From: Azospirillum formosense
GTDB lineage: Bacteria > Pseudomonadota > Alphaproteobacteria > Azospirillales > Azospirillaceae
Reading direction: 5' to 3'
Assembly (NCBI RefSeq): GCF_040500525.1
Contig: NZ_CP159402.1
Span: forward strand, 1,301,501-1,365,500
Length of the DNA: 64,000 nt
Position numbers and translations under genes: made by a program
The notes under the pieces: generated by a model
Told to the model about the DNA's origin: nothing
The model's database searches: none
What the model saw: only the letters and a program-made list of their open reading frames with translations
Shown here: one piece after another, positions 1-9,248 of the stretch
Layout: each line of letters opens with the position of its first letter
Position numbering within the stretch: position 1 is the first letter of the stretch

Positions 1-530
1 GCGCCATCGCCACGGTGGTCGCCCTGTCGGTGACGCGGGAACTGGGGCCGGTGCTGGGCGGCCTGATGGTCGCCGGCCGCATCGGCGCCGCCATGGCCGC
101 CGAGATCGGCACCATGCGCGTGACCGAGCAGATCGACGCGCTGTCGACCCTGTCCACCAACCCGTTCAAATATCTGGTGGCGCCGCGCCTGATCGCCGGG
201 CTGACCATGCTGCCGCTGCTGGTGCTGGTCGCCGACATCATCGGCGTGTTCGGCGGCTTCCTGGTCGGCGTCTACCGGCTGGACTTCAACCCGGCCTCCT
301 ACATCGGCCGGACCTGGGAGTTCCTGGAGCCGATCGACGTGATCTCCGGTCTCGTCAAGGCGGCGGTGTTCGGCTTCATGGTGTCGCTGATGGGCTGCTA
401 CCACGGCTACCATTCGCGCGGCGGCGCCCAGGGCGTGGGCGCGGCGACGACCAACGCCGTGGTGTCCGCCTCCATCCTGATCCTGGTGTGGAACTACCTC
501 ATCACCGGCATCTTCTTCTCGACGAAGTGA
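1..530 (+). CDS. mlaE: MlaE-family ABC transporter permease (5' truncated)
   Basis: C-terminal part of the inner-membrane permease of an Mla-type phospholipid/lipid ABC transporter, which moves lipids between inner and outer membrane. The frame is already open at the window edge, so the true start lies upstream; about 175 residues remain. Visible family hallmarks are the segment RELGPVLGGLMVAGRIGAA followed by AAEIGTM and EQIDAL, then hydrophobic membrane segments ending in ILVWNYLITGIFF. The ATPase gene follows after 10 bases, so the two form an operon. No mlaD-like substrate-binding gene follows, so that partner must lie elsewhere. The family call is firm; the lipid substrate is known from the family only. 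Confidence 0.9.
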   Translation, partial: AIATVVALSVTRELGPVLGGLMVAGRIGAAMAAEIGTMRVTEQIDALSTLSTNPFKYLVAPRLIAGLTMLPLLVLVADIIGVFGGFLVGVYRLDFNPASYIGRTWEFLEPIDVISGLVKAAVFGFMVSLMGCYHGYHSRGGAQGVGAATTNAVVSASILILVWNYLITGIFFSTK

Positions 531-540
531 GCGCAGAGCA

Positions 541-1344
541 ATGAGCGAGTCCATGTCGCAGGTTCCCCCCGCTCATCCGCCGAAGATTGCGCTGAAGAAC
601 GTGCACAAGGCGTTCGGACCGAAGGTGGTGCTCAACGGCATCGACCTGGAGGTCGGGCGCGGCGAATCGCTGGTCGTCATCGGCGGGTCCGGCACCGGCA
701 AGTCGGTGATGCTGAAGTGCATCCTCGGCCTCCTGTCGCCGGACAGCGGCTCCATCCGCGTCGATGGCGAGGAGACGACCAAGCTGCGCCCGCGCGAGCG
801 GGAGAAGCTGCTGCACAAGTTCGGCATGCTGTTCCAGGGCGCCGCCCTGTTCGACAGCCTGAAGGTCTGGGAGAACGTCGCTTTCGGCCTGATCCAGGGC
901 GAGCACATGCCGCGCGCCAAGGCCAAGGATATCGCCATCGCCAAGATGGGCGCCGTCGGCCTCGGCCCGGAGGTGGGAGAGCTGTTCCCGTCGGAGCTGT
1001 CGGGCGGCATGCAGAAGCGCGTCGGCCTCGCCCGCGCCATCGCCGACGAGCCGGAGATCATCTTCTTCGACGAGCCGACGACCGGCCTCGACCCGATCAT
1101 GGCCGACGTGATCAACGAGCTGATCGTGAAGTGCGTGAAGGACCTCGGCGCCACCGCCGTGACCATCACCCACGACATGGCCTCGGCCCGCAAGATCGCC
1201 GACCGCGTGGCGATGATCTACCAGGGCCGGATCATCTGGACCGGCCACGCGAACGACATCGACAACTCCGGCAACCCCTACGTGGACCAGTTCGTCCACG
1301 GGCGGGGCGAAGGGCCGATCAAGATGCAGGTGCGGGCGCTCTGA
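541..1344 (+). CDS. mlaF: Mla-type ABC transporter ATP-binding protein
   Basis: Cytoplasmic ATPase (267 aa) that energises the adjacent MlaE permease. Walker A is GGSGTGKS near residue 50, the ABC signature is LSGGMQKR, Walker B is IIFFDEPT, and the switch histidine lies in VTITHD. The signature with M-Q-K-R and the short C-terminal tail IKMQVRAL fit the MlaF/Ttg2A subfamily. The start codon lies 10 bases after the permease stop, with an AGAG-type ribosome site in between. Length is normal for the family. Lipid trafficking is inferred from family and operon context. Confidence 0.93.
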   Translation: MSESMSQVPPAHPPKIALKNVHKAFGPKVVLNGIDLEVGRGESLVVIGGSGTGKSVMLKCILGLLSPDSGSIRVDGEETTKLRPREREKLLHKFGMLFQGAALFDSLKVWENVAFGLIQGEHMPRAKAKDIAIAKMGAVGLGPEVGELFPSELSGGMQKRVGLARAIADEPEIIFFDEPTTGLDPIMADVINELIVKCVKDLGATAVTITHDMASARKIADRVAMIYQGRIIWTGHANDIDNSGNPYVDQFVHGRGEGPIKMQVRAL

Positions 1345-1460
1345 CGCGCCCGGCCGGCGGGCCCCAGGGCCGGTTTGTGCAAAATTAACCTGCCGCCCGG
1401 TAGGGTCGGCCACCAAGAACGCCGGCCGCCACAGGCCGGCGCCCCATCGGAGAGACGATC

Positions 1461-1679
1461 ATGGCGGACATCACCACGAACGGACTGGCCTTCGCGAGCT
1501 TCATGCTGAGCGCCAAGATCCTGGAGACGCTCCAGGCCAAGGGGCTGCTGACCAACGAAGAGACGGTGCAGACCATCAAGAACACCCACGAGCAGCTTCT
1601 CAAGAACGACAACCAGCTGTCGCTCGAAGCCGCCGACGCGCTCGCCCATTTCTTCGCCGGTCCGACCGACGGGAAGTGA
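1461..1679 (+). CDS. small hypothetical protein, 72 aa
   Basis: I do not recognise this protein. It is 72 residues, soluble by composition, probably all alpha-helical, and has no cysteine and no signal peptide. A good ribosome site (GGAGAGA, about 8 bases upstream) precedes the ATG, and codon third positions are GC-rich like the neighbours, so it looks expressed. It lies 116 bases after mlaF, far enough for its own promoter, and is convergent with the NUDIX gene, whose stop is only 3 bases away. There is no basis for assigning a function, and its link to the Mla system is only adjacency. Confidence 0.7.
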   Translation: MADITTNGLAFASFMLSAKILETLQAKGLLTNEETVQTIKNTHEQLLKNDNQLSLEAADALAHFFAGPTDGK

Positions 1680-1682
1680 CCG

Positions 1683-2273
1683 TCAGGGCGCCGGACGCGC
1701 CGCCGACCGCGCGAGGTTGTCGCGCAGCTCCGGCAGCAGGACGGCGCCCAGCATGGCGATGACCGGCAGCAGGGCGTAATCGCCCTCGGCCGCCGCGGCG
1801 ATCAGCTCCCCGCGGGTCAGAAGTTCCAGCCGCATCTCCTCCAGGTCCCCGGAGTCCGCATCGGCCACCTTGCGGGCGTTGCGGGCGTGGAACATGTGGC
1901 AGACGCAGCCGCGCTGGTTGGCCTGCACCACGTAGGAGCCGAGCGCGGTCCACTCCTCCGCGGCGTAGCCGGTCTCCTCCAGCAATTCCCGCTTCGCCGC
2001 GGCCAACGGCTCCTCGCCGGGGTTCAGGGCGCCGGCGGGAAAGGTCTGGCTGACGCGGCGCGGGCCATGCTTGTAGGTGCGCAGCATCAGGACGCGCCCG
2101 TCCTCGTCCTCGACGAACATCTGGACGAAGTCCGTCTGCTCGACCTGATAGAAATTCTCCACCCGCCTCCCTTCCGGCGTCTCGACGGTCTCGGCGTGCA
2201 CCGTCAGGAAGGGCCCCGCGTCCAGCAGGGTCCGGCGCTCCAGGACCGTCCAGGGTTTCAGGTCCCCGCTCAT
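1683..2273 (-). CDS. NUDIX hydrolase
   Basis: NUDIX-fold pyrophosphohydrolase of 196 aa, cleaving a nucleoside-diphosphate-linked substrate. The NUDIX box is clear: G(x5)E then AAKRELLEETGY, giving the REUxEExGU core with its metal-binding glutamates, at about residues 80-105. The segment upstream (FYQVEQTDFVQMF) and the overall length resemble the ADP-ribose pyrophosphatase group, but the substrate cannot be fixed from sequence. Its ATG overlaps the stop of map by the ATGA pattern, so the two genes are co-transcribed and probably translationally coupled. Confidence 0.88.
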   Translation of the reverse strand: MSGDLKPWTVLERRTLLDAGPFLTVHAETVETPEGRRVENFYQVEQTDFVQMFVEDEDGRVLMLRTYKHGPRRVSQTFPAGALNPGEEPLAAAKRELLEETGYAAEEWTALGSYVVQANQRGCVCHMFHARNARKVADADSGDLEEMRLELLTRGELIAAAAEGDYALLPVIAMLGAVLLPELRDNLARSAARPAP

Positions 2274-3097
2274 GCCGCGGCGGCTCCGGTCGCGGTTTCG
2301 TAGGGCGGCTGGGTGTAGCCGGCCGGCGACAGGGTGAAGATTTCGCAGCCCGTCTCGGTGATGCCGACCTGATGCTCGAACTGGGCGGACAGGGAGCGGT
2401 CGCGGGTGACGGTGGTCCAGCCGTCCGACAGGATCTTCACGTCCGGCTTGCCGGCGTTGAGCATCGGCTCGATGGTGAAGACCATGCCCGGAACCAGCAG
2501 CACCCCGGTGCCGCGCTTGCCGAAATGGTCGACGTGCGGCGCGTCGTGGAACACCCGGCCGATGCCGTGCCCGCCGAAATCGCGCACCACCCCGTAACGG
2601 TGGGATTCGGCCAGGGTCTGGATGGCGTGGCCGACGTCGCCCAGATGGTTGCCCGGCTTGGCCTGCGCGATGCCGGCCATCATCGCCTTGTAGGTGATGT
2701 CCACCAGCTTGCGCGCCTTCACCCCGATCTTGTCGCCGACGAAGAACATCCGGCTGGTGTCGCCGTACCAGCCGTCGAGGATCACCGTCACGTCGATGTT
2801 CACGATGTCGCCGTCGACCAGCGTCTTGTCGTCGGACGGAATGCCGTGGTTCACCACGTGGTTCGGCGAAATGCAGCTTGCCGCCGGATAGCCGTGGTAG
2901 CCGAGGGTCGCGGGGATGGCGCCGTTGTCCCGCATGAAGGTTTCGATCAGCCGGTTCAGATGGCCCGTGCTGACCCCCGGCACCACCTGGGGCGTGATGT
3001 GGTCGAGCGTCGCCGCGGCCAGCCGCCCGGCCTTGCGAATCGCCTCGAACTCCTCCGGGCCATGCAGCGGGATCTTCCGCGCGTCCTTGTCCGCCAC
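2270..3097 (-). CDS. map: methionine aminopeptidase, type I
   Basis: Removes the N-terminal methionine from nascent proteins in the cytoplasm (275 aa, typical type I length plus a short tail). The five dinuclear metal ligands are all visible: two aspartates in VNIDVTVILDGWYGDTSR, the histidine in GGHGIGR, and two glutamates in FTIEPML and FEHQVGITE. The catalytic-site histidine is in TLGYHGYPA. It is the first gene of a two-gene unit with the NUDIX hydrolase and is divergent from radA across about 160 bases. The C-terminal extension PPYETATGAAAA is not part of the conserved fold. Confidence 0.96.
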   Translation of the reverse strand: MADKDARKIPLHGPEEFEAIRKAGRLAAATLDHITPQVVPGVSTGHLNRLIETFMRDNGAIPATLGYHGYPAASCISPNHVVNHGIPSDDKTLVDGDIVNIDVTVILDGWYGDTSRMFFVGDKIGVKARKLVDITYKAMMAGIAQAKPGNHLGDVGHAIQTLAESHRYGVVRDFGGHGIGRVFHDAPHVDHFGKRGTGVLLVPGMVFTIEPMLNAGKPDVKILSDGWTTVTRDRSLSAQFEHQVGITETGCEIFTLSPAGYTQPPYETATGAAAA

Positions 3098-3255
3098 CGT
3101 GTCACCTCACATCCGTTGTTCATCGTGATTCCGGAAGAGAACCTACCACCGGAACGGCCGAGAAAAGCCCCAGCTTTTTATCACCTCTGCCATAGGATTT
3201 AGAACGTCAGCTTGCTATATGTGGGGCGCTGCCGCTCCAACCAAACGCTAGACCT

Positions 3256-4656
3256 TTGGCAAAGCCAACAACCCGCTATGTCTGCCAGGCTTGCGGCGCG
3301 TCCTTCCCGAAATGGGCGGGCCGCTGCGACGCCTGCGGCGAATGGAACACCCTCGTCGAGGAAGCCGCCCCGGAAGCCGCCCCCAAGGGATTGGGCGTGG
3401 CGCGCGGACGCCGGCTGGACTTCGTCGGGCTGGCCGGCTCCAGCGAGGCGCCGCCGCGCCGCATGACCCGCATCGAGGAGTTCGACCGCGTCTGCGGCGG
3501 CGGCCTCGTCCCCGGATCGGCGATCCTGATCGGCGGCGACCCCGGCATCGGCAAATCGACCCTCCTCCTTCAGGCGATGGCCCGGCTGTCCCAGGAACAC
3601 CGCTGCGCCTACGTCTCCGGCGAGGAGGCGGTGGATCAGGTGCGGCTGCGCGCCGTCCGGCTGGGCTGCGCCGCGGCACCGGTCCAGCTCGCCTCGGCGA
3701 CCAGCGTGCGCGACATCGTCGCCTCGCTGGACGGCACGGACGGGCCGGAGGTCGTGGTGATCGATTCGATCCAGACCATGTATGTGGACAATCTGGACAG
3801 CGCCCCCGGCACGGTCGCCCAGGTCCGCGCGAGCGCGCAGGAGCTGATCCGCGTCGCCAAGCGGCGCGGCTGCGTCCTGCTTCTGGTCGGCCACGTCACC
3901 AAGGAAGGCACCATCGCCGGTCCCCGCGTGCTGGAGCACATGGTCGACACGGTGCTCTATTTCGAGGGCGAGCGCGGCCACCAGTTCCGCATCCTGCGCG
4001 CGGTGAAGAACCGCTTCGGCGCGACGGACGAGATCGGTGTGTTCGAAATGACCGACGGCGGTCTGGGCGAGGTCGCCAACCCCTCCGCCCTGTTCCTGGC
4101 GGAGCGGCGCGGCGACGTGTCGGGCGCCGCGGTCTTCGCCGGCATGGAGGGCACCCGCCCCGTGCTGGTCGAGGTCCAGGCGCTGGTCGCCCCCTCCCCG
4201 CTCGGCACGCCGCGGCGCGCGGTGGTCGGCTGGGATTCGGCGCGGCTCGCCATGGTCCTGGCGGTGCTGGAGGCGCGCTGCGGCGTGCAGATCGGCGCCA
4301 ACGACGTCTATCTGAACGTGGCCGGCGGGCTGCGCATCACCGAGCCGGCGGCGGACCTCGCGGTCGCCGCGGCTCTGGTCTCGTCCCTGACCGGGGAGCC
4401 GGTGCCCGCCGACGCCGTGGTCTTCGGCGAGATCGGCCTGTCGGGCGAGGTGCGCGCCGTGGGCCAGAGCGATTCCCGGCTGAAGGAAGCCGCGAAGCTG
4501 GGGTTTTCAACGGCGATCTTTCCGGCTAGACGGAACGGCAAGAAGCCGGGGCGCGGCGACACCGGCCTGAAATCGGTCGAGCTGCAGCAGCTCAGTGAAC
4601 TGCTGCCGCTGTTCCAGGCCGGATCGGGGACCCGACCGCCGCGCGACCGGGATTAG
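3256..4656 (+). CDS. radA: DNA repair protein RadA
   Basis: RecA-like ATPase (466 aa) that acts on branched DNA during recombinational repair. Three parts are visible: an N-terminal four-cysteine zinc finger (CQACG ... CDACGEW, residues 10-33), a RecA core with Walker A GGDPGIGKST, the RadA-specific KNRFG motif near residue 252, and a C-terminal Lon-protease-like domain lacking a catalytic serine. The start is TTG; no upstream ATG in this frame gives a better fit, and the protein begins MAKPTTRYVCQACG as expected. A spacer of 56 bases separates it from cvpA. Confidence 0.95.
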   Translation: MAKPTTRYVCQACGASFPKWAGRCDACGEWNTLVEEAAPEAAPKGLGVARGRRLDFVGLAGSSEAPPRRMTRIEEFDRVCGGGLVPGSAILIGGDPGIGKSTLLLQAMARLSQEHRCAYVSGEEAVDQVRLRAVRLGCAAAPVQLASATSVRDIVASLDGTDGPEVVVIDSIQTMYVDNLDSAPGTVAQVRASAQELIRVAKRRGCVLLLVGHVTKEGTIAGPRVLEHMVDTVLYFEGERGHQFRILRAVKNRFGATDEIGVFEMTDGGLGEVANPSALFLAERRGDVSGAAVFAGMEGTRPVLVEVQALVAPSPLGTPRRAVVGWDSARLAMVLAVLEARCGVQIGANDVYLNVAGGLRITEPAADLAVAAALVSSLTGEPVPADAVVFGEIGLSGEVRAVGQSDSRLKEAAKLGFSTAIFPARRNGKKPGRGDTGLKSVELQQLSELLPLFQAGSGTRPPRDRD

Positions 4657-4712
4657 AGCGTCTGGTTTGACACGAGCATCTGAAGCGAAAGCGCACGAGG
4701 CGTAGCGGCGTT

Positions 4713-5399
4713 ATGGACACCTTCCCGATCAACCCGGCCGATCTGGCCGTCATCGTCGTGCTTCTGCTGTCGGCGTTGCTGGCCTTCACCCGCGGCATGG
4801 TGGCCGAGGTGCTGTCGGTCGCGGCCTGGGTCGGTGCGGCGCTGATCACGCTGAACGCCCTGCCCCACGTGCTGCCCATCGCGCAGACCTACATCCATGT
4901 CGAGATGGCCGCCTACGCCGCGTCGGCGGTGGCGCTGTTCGTCGTCAGCCTTGTGGTTCTGACGATCCTGGGCCGCGTGGTGTCGCGCGGGGTGCAGAAT
5001 TCCGGCCTCTCGGCGCTCGACCGCTCGCTGGGCTTTGTCTTCGGGTTGCTGAAGGGTGCAATCCTCGCCTCCGTCGCCTATCTCTTCTTCGCTTGGCTGG
5101 TGCCGAACCCGGCGGAGCATCCGGCGTGGCTGCAGAGCGCCAAGACCCGGCCGATGCTGGTGTCCGGCGCCGCCATGATTTACGAGGTCATGCCGGACTC
5201 GCTGCGCAAGGACGGGCTGGGCCAGATGGACATGGCGCGGGAGCGCGCGCGGCAGGCGGTGGAGGCCAAGGAGGCCCTGGACCGTCTGTCCACGCCGGTT
5301 CCCGGGGCGCCGAAGACCGGTGGTGCGTCGCAATCCGATACCGGCTATAAGGACCGGGACCGCGGCGACCTTGAGCGACTGATCCAGAACGCACGCTGA
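4713..5399 (+). CDS. cvpA: CvpA family membrane protein
   Basis: Inner-membrane protein of the CvpA (colicin V production) family, 228 aa. Four hydrophobic segments lie in roughly the first 130 residues (first DLAVIVVLLLSALLAFTRG), followed by a charged, helical cytoplasmic tail. The family segment AFTRGMVAEVLSVAAWVGAA is intact. It is immediately upstream of purF, an arrangement that recurs widely in Proteobacteria and explains the historical link of cvpA to purine synthesis. The molecular function of CvpA is not established; envelope homeostasis has been proposed for it. Confidence 0.9.
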   Translation: MDTFPINPADLAVIVVLLLSALLAFTRGMVAEVLSVAAWVGAALITLNALPHVLPIAQTYIHVEMAAYAASAVALFVVSLVVLTILGRVVSRGVQNSGLSALDRSLGFVFGLLKGAILASVAYLFFAWLVPNPAEHPAWLQSAKTRPMLVSGAAMIYEVMPDSLRKDGLGQMDMARERARQAVEAKEALDRLSTPVPGAPKTGGASQSDTGYKDRDRGDLERLIQNAR

Positions 5400-5498
5400 A
5401 CGCCGCGCGGTGCAGAGTGCCTGTGTGTAACGCCCCGCTGGCAAGAGGCCGCCGGGGCAATGCCCTTTGGTGATGCTGTGTATGACGAGGATCTTCCG

Positions 5499-6947
5499 AT
5501 GCTGACGACGCATCCGTTCGACGACGACAAGCTGCGCGAGGAGTGCGGCGTGTTCGGCATCCACAGCCATCCGCAGGCGGGGGCCATCACCGCGCTCGGC
5601 CTGCATGCGCTGCAGCATCGCGGCCAGGAAGCCTGCGGCATCGTCAGCCACGACGGCGACCGCTTCCATCTGGAGCACACCCTGGGCCTCGTCGGCGATC
5701 ACTTCTCGTCGGAAGCGATCATCGGCAAGCTGAAGGGCCCGCAGGCCATCGGCCACGTCCGCTACGCCACCACGGGCGACACGACGATCCGCAACGTCCA
5801 GCCGCTCTACGCCGACTTCGAGTTCGGCGGCTTCGCGCTGGCCCACAACGGCAACCTGACCAACGCGCACACGCTGCGCCGCCAGCTCGTCCGCCGCGGC
5901 TGCCTGTTCCAGTCCACCACCGACACCGAGACCATCGTCCATCTGATGGCCATCGCCCGTGGCGGCTCGCCGGTGGACCGGCTGATCGAGGCGGTGCGGC
6001 AGGTCGAAGGCGCCTTCTCCCTGGTGGCGCTGACCCCGAACGAGGTGATCGGCGTGCGTGACCCGCTGGGCGTCCGCCCGCTGGTCCTGGGCAAGCTGGG
6101 CGACACCTACATCGTGACCAGCGAGACCTGCGCCCTGGACATCGTCGGCGCCGATTACGTGCGCGACGTCGAGCCGGGCGAGATGGTCGTTTTGAACGAC
6201 CAGGGCGTACAGAGCCTGCGCCCCTTCCAGCCGCAAGGCCGCCGCTTCTGCATCTTCGAGTACATCTACTTCGCGCGTCCCGACAGCGTGATGGAGGGGT
6301 CCTCCGTCTACAACGCCCGCCAGCGGATCGGCGCCGAGCTGGCCCGCGAATCGGGGATCGAGGCCGATGTGGTGGTGCCGGTGCCCGACAGCGGCGTGCC
6401 GGCGGCCCTCGGCTACGCCACGCAGAGCGGCGTGCCCTTCGAGCTGGGCATCATCCGCAACCACTATGTCGGCCGCACCTTCATCGAGCCGACCGACCAG
6501 ATCCGCCATCTGGGCGTGAAGCTGAAGCACAACGCCAACCGCGCCATGATTGAGGGCAAGCGGGTGGTGCTGGTGGACGACAGCATCGTGCGCGGCACGA
6601 CCTCGAAGAAGATCGTCGAGATGGTGCGCGCTGCCGGGGCGAAGGAGGTGCACATGCGCATCTCCAGCCCGCCGACCTCGCACCCCTGCTTCTACGGCAT
6701 CGACACGCCGGAGCAGAGCAAGCTGCTGGCCCACCGCATGTCGGTGGAGGAGATGCGCGACTTCATCCAGGCCGACAGCCTCGCCTTCATCTCGCTGGAC
6801 GGCCTTTACCGCGCCATGGGCGCGGAGCGGCGCGACCCGCAAAACCTGACCTTCTGCGACGCCTGTTTCACCGGCGACTACCCCATCGCGTTGACCGACG
6901 CGCTGGATCACCCGCCGGTCGAGGCGAACGTCCGCATCCGCGCCTGA
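5499..6947 (+). CDS. purF: amidophosphoribosyltransferase
   Basis: First committed enzyme of purine synthesis: PRPP plus glutamine gives phosphoribosylamine. The N-terminal class II glutaminase nucleophile is the cysteine in LREECGVFGIHS. From the ATG chosen here (GAGG eight bases upstream) it is residue 16, preceded by a short propeptide that the family removes. An ATG 39 bases upstream is also open but extends this propeptide without homology. The PRPP site is VVLVDDSIVRGTT, and cysteines in FCIFE, HPCFYG and FCDACF fit the iron-sulfur form of the enzyme. It follows cvpA and ends at a strong terminator. Confidence 0.95.
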   Translation: MLTTHPFDDDKLREECGVFGIHSHPQAGAITALGLHALQHRGQEACGIVSHDGDRFHLEHTLGLVGDHFSSEAIIGKLKGPQAIGHVRYATTGDTTIRNVQPLYADFEFGGFALAHNGNLTNAHTLRRQLVRRGCLFQSTTDTETIVHLMAIARGGSPVDRLIEAVRQVEGAFSLVALTPNEVIGVRDPLGVRPLVLGKLGDTYIVTSETCALDIVGADYVRDVEPGEMVVLNDQGVQSLRPFQPQGRRFCIFEYIYFARPDSVMEGSSVYNARQRIGAELARESGIEADVVVPVPDSGVPAALGYATQSGVPFELGIIRNHYVGRTFIEPTDQIRHLGVKLKHNANRAMIEGKRVVLVDDSIVRGTTSKKIVEMVRAAGAKEVHMRISSPPTSHPCFYGIDTPEQSKLLAHRMSVEEMRDFIQADSLAFISLDGLYRAMGAERRDPQNLTFCDACFTGDYPIALTDALDHPPVEANVRIRA

Positions 6948-6966
6948 CCGCCTGACCACCGCCGCG

Positions 6967-7001
6967 ACGGGCCGGCCGCAACCCAGCGGACCGGCCCGTT
7001 T
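6967..7001 (+). terminator. Rho-independent terminator after purF
   Basis: A perfect 9-base inverted repeat, ACGGGCCGG and CCGGCCCGT, flanks a 15-base loop and runs into TTT. It sits 20 bases after the purF stop and before the SDR gene, so the two are probably separate transcripts. Confidence 0.7.
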
Positions 7002-7037
7002 GCCAATCCCGCTACCGAACTTCGTCGAGTCGCCGCC

Positions 7038-7748
7038 ATGTCCCGTCTTTCCGGCCGCACCGCCCTCATCACCGGCGCCTCGCGCGGCATCGGCGCCGCC
7101 GTCGCCAAGCGCTTCGCCGCCGAAGGCGCCCACGTCATCCTCGCCGCCCGCACCGTCGGCGGACTGGAGGAAACCGACGACGCGATCTTCCAGGCCACCG
7201 GCCGCAACGCCACGCTGGTCCCGCTGGACCTGCGCCAGTTCGACAAGATCGACCAGCTCGGCTACTCGATCTTCGAGCGCTTCGGGAAGCTCGACATCCT
7301 GGTCAGCAACGCCGGCGTCCTGGAGGCGCTGGGGCCGGTCGCCCATTACGATCCGAAGCTGTGGCAGCGCGTGATGGACGTGAACGTCACGGCCAACTTC
7401 CGCCTGATCCGCTCCTTCGACCGCCTGCTGCGCGCGTCCGACGCGGGGCGCGCCATCTTCGTGACGTCGGGTGCCGCGAACGCGCCGTACCCCTACTGGA
7501 GCCCGTACGGGGCCAGCAAGGCGGCGCTGGAGATGATGGTGAAGACCTACGCGATGGAAATCGCCTCGTCGAACCTGCGCGTCAATCTGGTCGATCCCGG
7601 CATCGTGGCGACCAAGCTGCGCATGCAGGCTTTCCCCGGCGAGGACCAGACCAAGCTGGCCCAGCCGGACGACGTGGCCGAGGCCTTCGTGGCTCTGGCC
7701 GAGGCCTCCTGCACCCGCCACGGCGAGGTCGTGTCGGCGCAGGGATAA
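7038..7748 (+). CDS. SDR family NAD(P)-dependent oxidoreductase
   Basis: Classical short-chain dehydrogenase/reductase, 236 aa. The cofactor motif TGASRGIGAA is at residues 12-21, the structural NAG is in VSNAGVLEAL, the catalytic serine is in VTSGAANAP, and the catalytic YGASK pair is near residue 157. The C-terminus is slightly short for the family. The substrate cannot be deduced. There is no operon partner: a terminator precedes it, and the gene after it is on the other strand. Confidence 0.9.
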   Translation: MSRLSGRTALITGASRGIGAAVAKRFAAEGAHVILAARTVGGLEETDDAIFQATGRNATLVPLDLRQFDKIDQLGYSIFERFGKLDILVSNAGVLEALGPVAHYDPKLWQRVMDVNVTANFRLIRSFDRLLRASDAGRAIFVTSGAANAPYPYWSPYGASKAALEMMVKTYAMEIASSNLRVNLVDPGIVATKLRMQAFPGEDQTKLAQPDDVAEAFVALAEASCTRHGEVVSAQG

Positions 7749-7769
7749 GAGTTTCGGGGCAAGAGTTTC

Positions 7770-7800
7770 GAGGGGTGGCGGCAACGAGCCTCCACCCCTC
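7770..7800. terminator. bidirectional terminator between SDR gene and der
   Basis: The perfect 9-base inverted repeat GAGGGGTGG / CCACCCCTC with a 13-base loop lies between two convergent genes. No strong T-run follows on either side. Confidence 0.5.
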
Positions 7801-7808
7801 ACACCCGA

Positions 7809-9212
7809 TCAATCGTCCGCGTACGGATTTTTCTGCTTGCGCAGGAGCAGCCGCACCGGCACGCCCGGCAGGTCGAACGTGTCGCGCAGATGCGCGATCA
7901 GATAGCGCTGGTAGCTTTCCGGCAAGTCCAGCGGCTTGTTCACGAACAGCGCCACGGTCGGCGGGCGCGTCTTCACCTGCGTGGCGTAGCGGATCTTCAC
8001 GCGGCGGCCCTCGACCAGGGGCGGCGGGTGGTGATCCAGCACGCCCTCGATCCAGCGGTTGAGCTGGGCGGTCGGGATGCGGCGGTTCCACTGCCCGTAC
8101 GTCGACAGGATCGAGTCCAGCAGCGTGTCGAGCTTCCTGCCCTGCAGGGCGGAGATGGTCACGACCTCCACGCCCTTGATCTGCGCCAGGGCGGCCTGGA
8201 GCTTGTCCTCGACCTGACGCAGGGCCATGGCGCGGTCGTCCACGGCGTCCCACTTGTTCAGGGCTATGACCAGGGCGCGGCCCTCCTCCACCACCATGCG
8301 GGCGATGGTCAGATCCTGCTTGTCGAGGATCTGGTTGGCATCGACCACGAGGAGGACGACCTGGGCCATGCGGACGACGCGCAGGGCGTCGGCGACGGCC
8401 AGCTTCTCCACCTTGGCGTCGACGCGGGCGCGCCGGCGCATGCCGGCGGTGTCGACCAGACGGAACTTGCGGCCGCGCCACTCCCAATCGACGCTGATGG
8501 CGTCGCGCGTCATGCCGGCCTCGGGACCGGTCAGCACGCGCTCCTCGCCGATCAGGGCGTTGAGCAGGGTGGACTTGCCGACGTTCGGCCGACCGACGAT
8601 GGCGATCTGGATCGGGCGGGCGCGCTCCTCGTCGGTTTCCGGCTGGTCGCCGACGGGCAGTTCCTCGCCATCCTCCCCCTTGAGGGGGGGCGGGGCCTTC
8701 TCGACCGCCTCCGGCTCCGGCGGGGCATAGGGCAGCAGGGCCTGGACGAGATCGGCCATGCCCTCGCCATGCTCGGCCGACAGCGCGAGGGGCTCGCCAA
8801 GGCCAAGCTCGAAGGCCTCGTAGAGACCGGTCATCCCCACCTTGCCCTCGGCCTTGTTGGCGACGAGGATGACGGGGGTCTTGCCCTTGCGCAGCAGGGC
8901 CGCGAAATGGCGGTCGAGCGGCGTGATGCCGGTGCGGGCGTCCACGATGAACAGCGCCACGTCGGCGCGTTCCAGGGCACGTTCGGTCTGGCGGCGCATG
9001 CGCGCCTCCAGGCTGTCGTCGGTGACGTCCTCCAGGCCGGCGGTATCGACCACGGTGAAGGACAGCCCGCCCACGCGGGCGGGGGCCGAGCGCCAGTCGC
9101 GCGTCACGCCGGGCGTGTCGTCGACCAGCGCCAGCTTCTTGCCGGCCAAACGGTTGAACAGTGTCGATTTGCCGACATTCGGCCGACCGACGAGAGCGAC
9201 GGTGAAGGACAT
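7809..9212 (-). CDS. der: ribosome biogenesis GTPase Der (EngA)
   Basis: Essential double-GTPase that helps assemble the 50S subunit, 467 aa. Two G domains in tandem are seen: [12 protein letters not shown] near the N-terminus with DTPG and NKAE, then [12 protein letters not shown] near residue 190 with DTAGMRRR and NKWD. An acidic linker joins them and a KH-like C-terminal domain follows. Last gene of the operon TPR protein - bamB - der, 36 bases after bamB; this linkage of bamB to der is common in Proteobacteria. Confidence 0.96.
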   Translation of the reverse strand: MSFTVALVGRPNVGKSTLFNRLAGKKLALVDDTPGVTRDWRSAPARVGGLSFTVVDTAGLEDVTDDSLEARMRRQTERALERADVALFIVDARTGITPLDRHFAALLRKGKTPVILVANKAEGKVGMTGLYEAFELGLGEPLALSAEHGEGMADLVQALLPYAPPEPEAVEKAPPPLKGEDGEELPVGDQPETDEERARPIQIAIVGRPNVGKSTLLNALIGEERVLTGPEAGMTRDAISVDWEWRGRKFRLVDTAGMRRRARVDAKVEKLAVADALRVVRMAQVVLLVVDANQILDKQDLTIARMVVEEGRALVIALNKWDAVDDRAMALRQVEDKLQAALAQIKGVEVVTISALQGRKLDTLLDSILSTYGQWNRRIPTAQLNRWIEGVLDHHPPPLVEGRRVKIRYATQVKTRPPTVALFVNKPLDLPESYQRYLIAHLRDTFDLPGVPVRLLLRKQKNPYADD

Positions 9213-9248
9213 CGGGCCGGGGGCCTTATAAAGAACCAGGGGCGGCGA

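Noticed and set aside
4653..7802. Uninterrupted 1049-residue minus-strand frame across cvpA, purF and the SDR gene
   Set aside because: It is the antisense shadow of three clear genes. Its His/Arg/Ala/Val-rich composition and absence of any domain are typical of antisense frames in GC-rich DNA.
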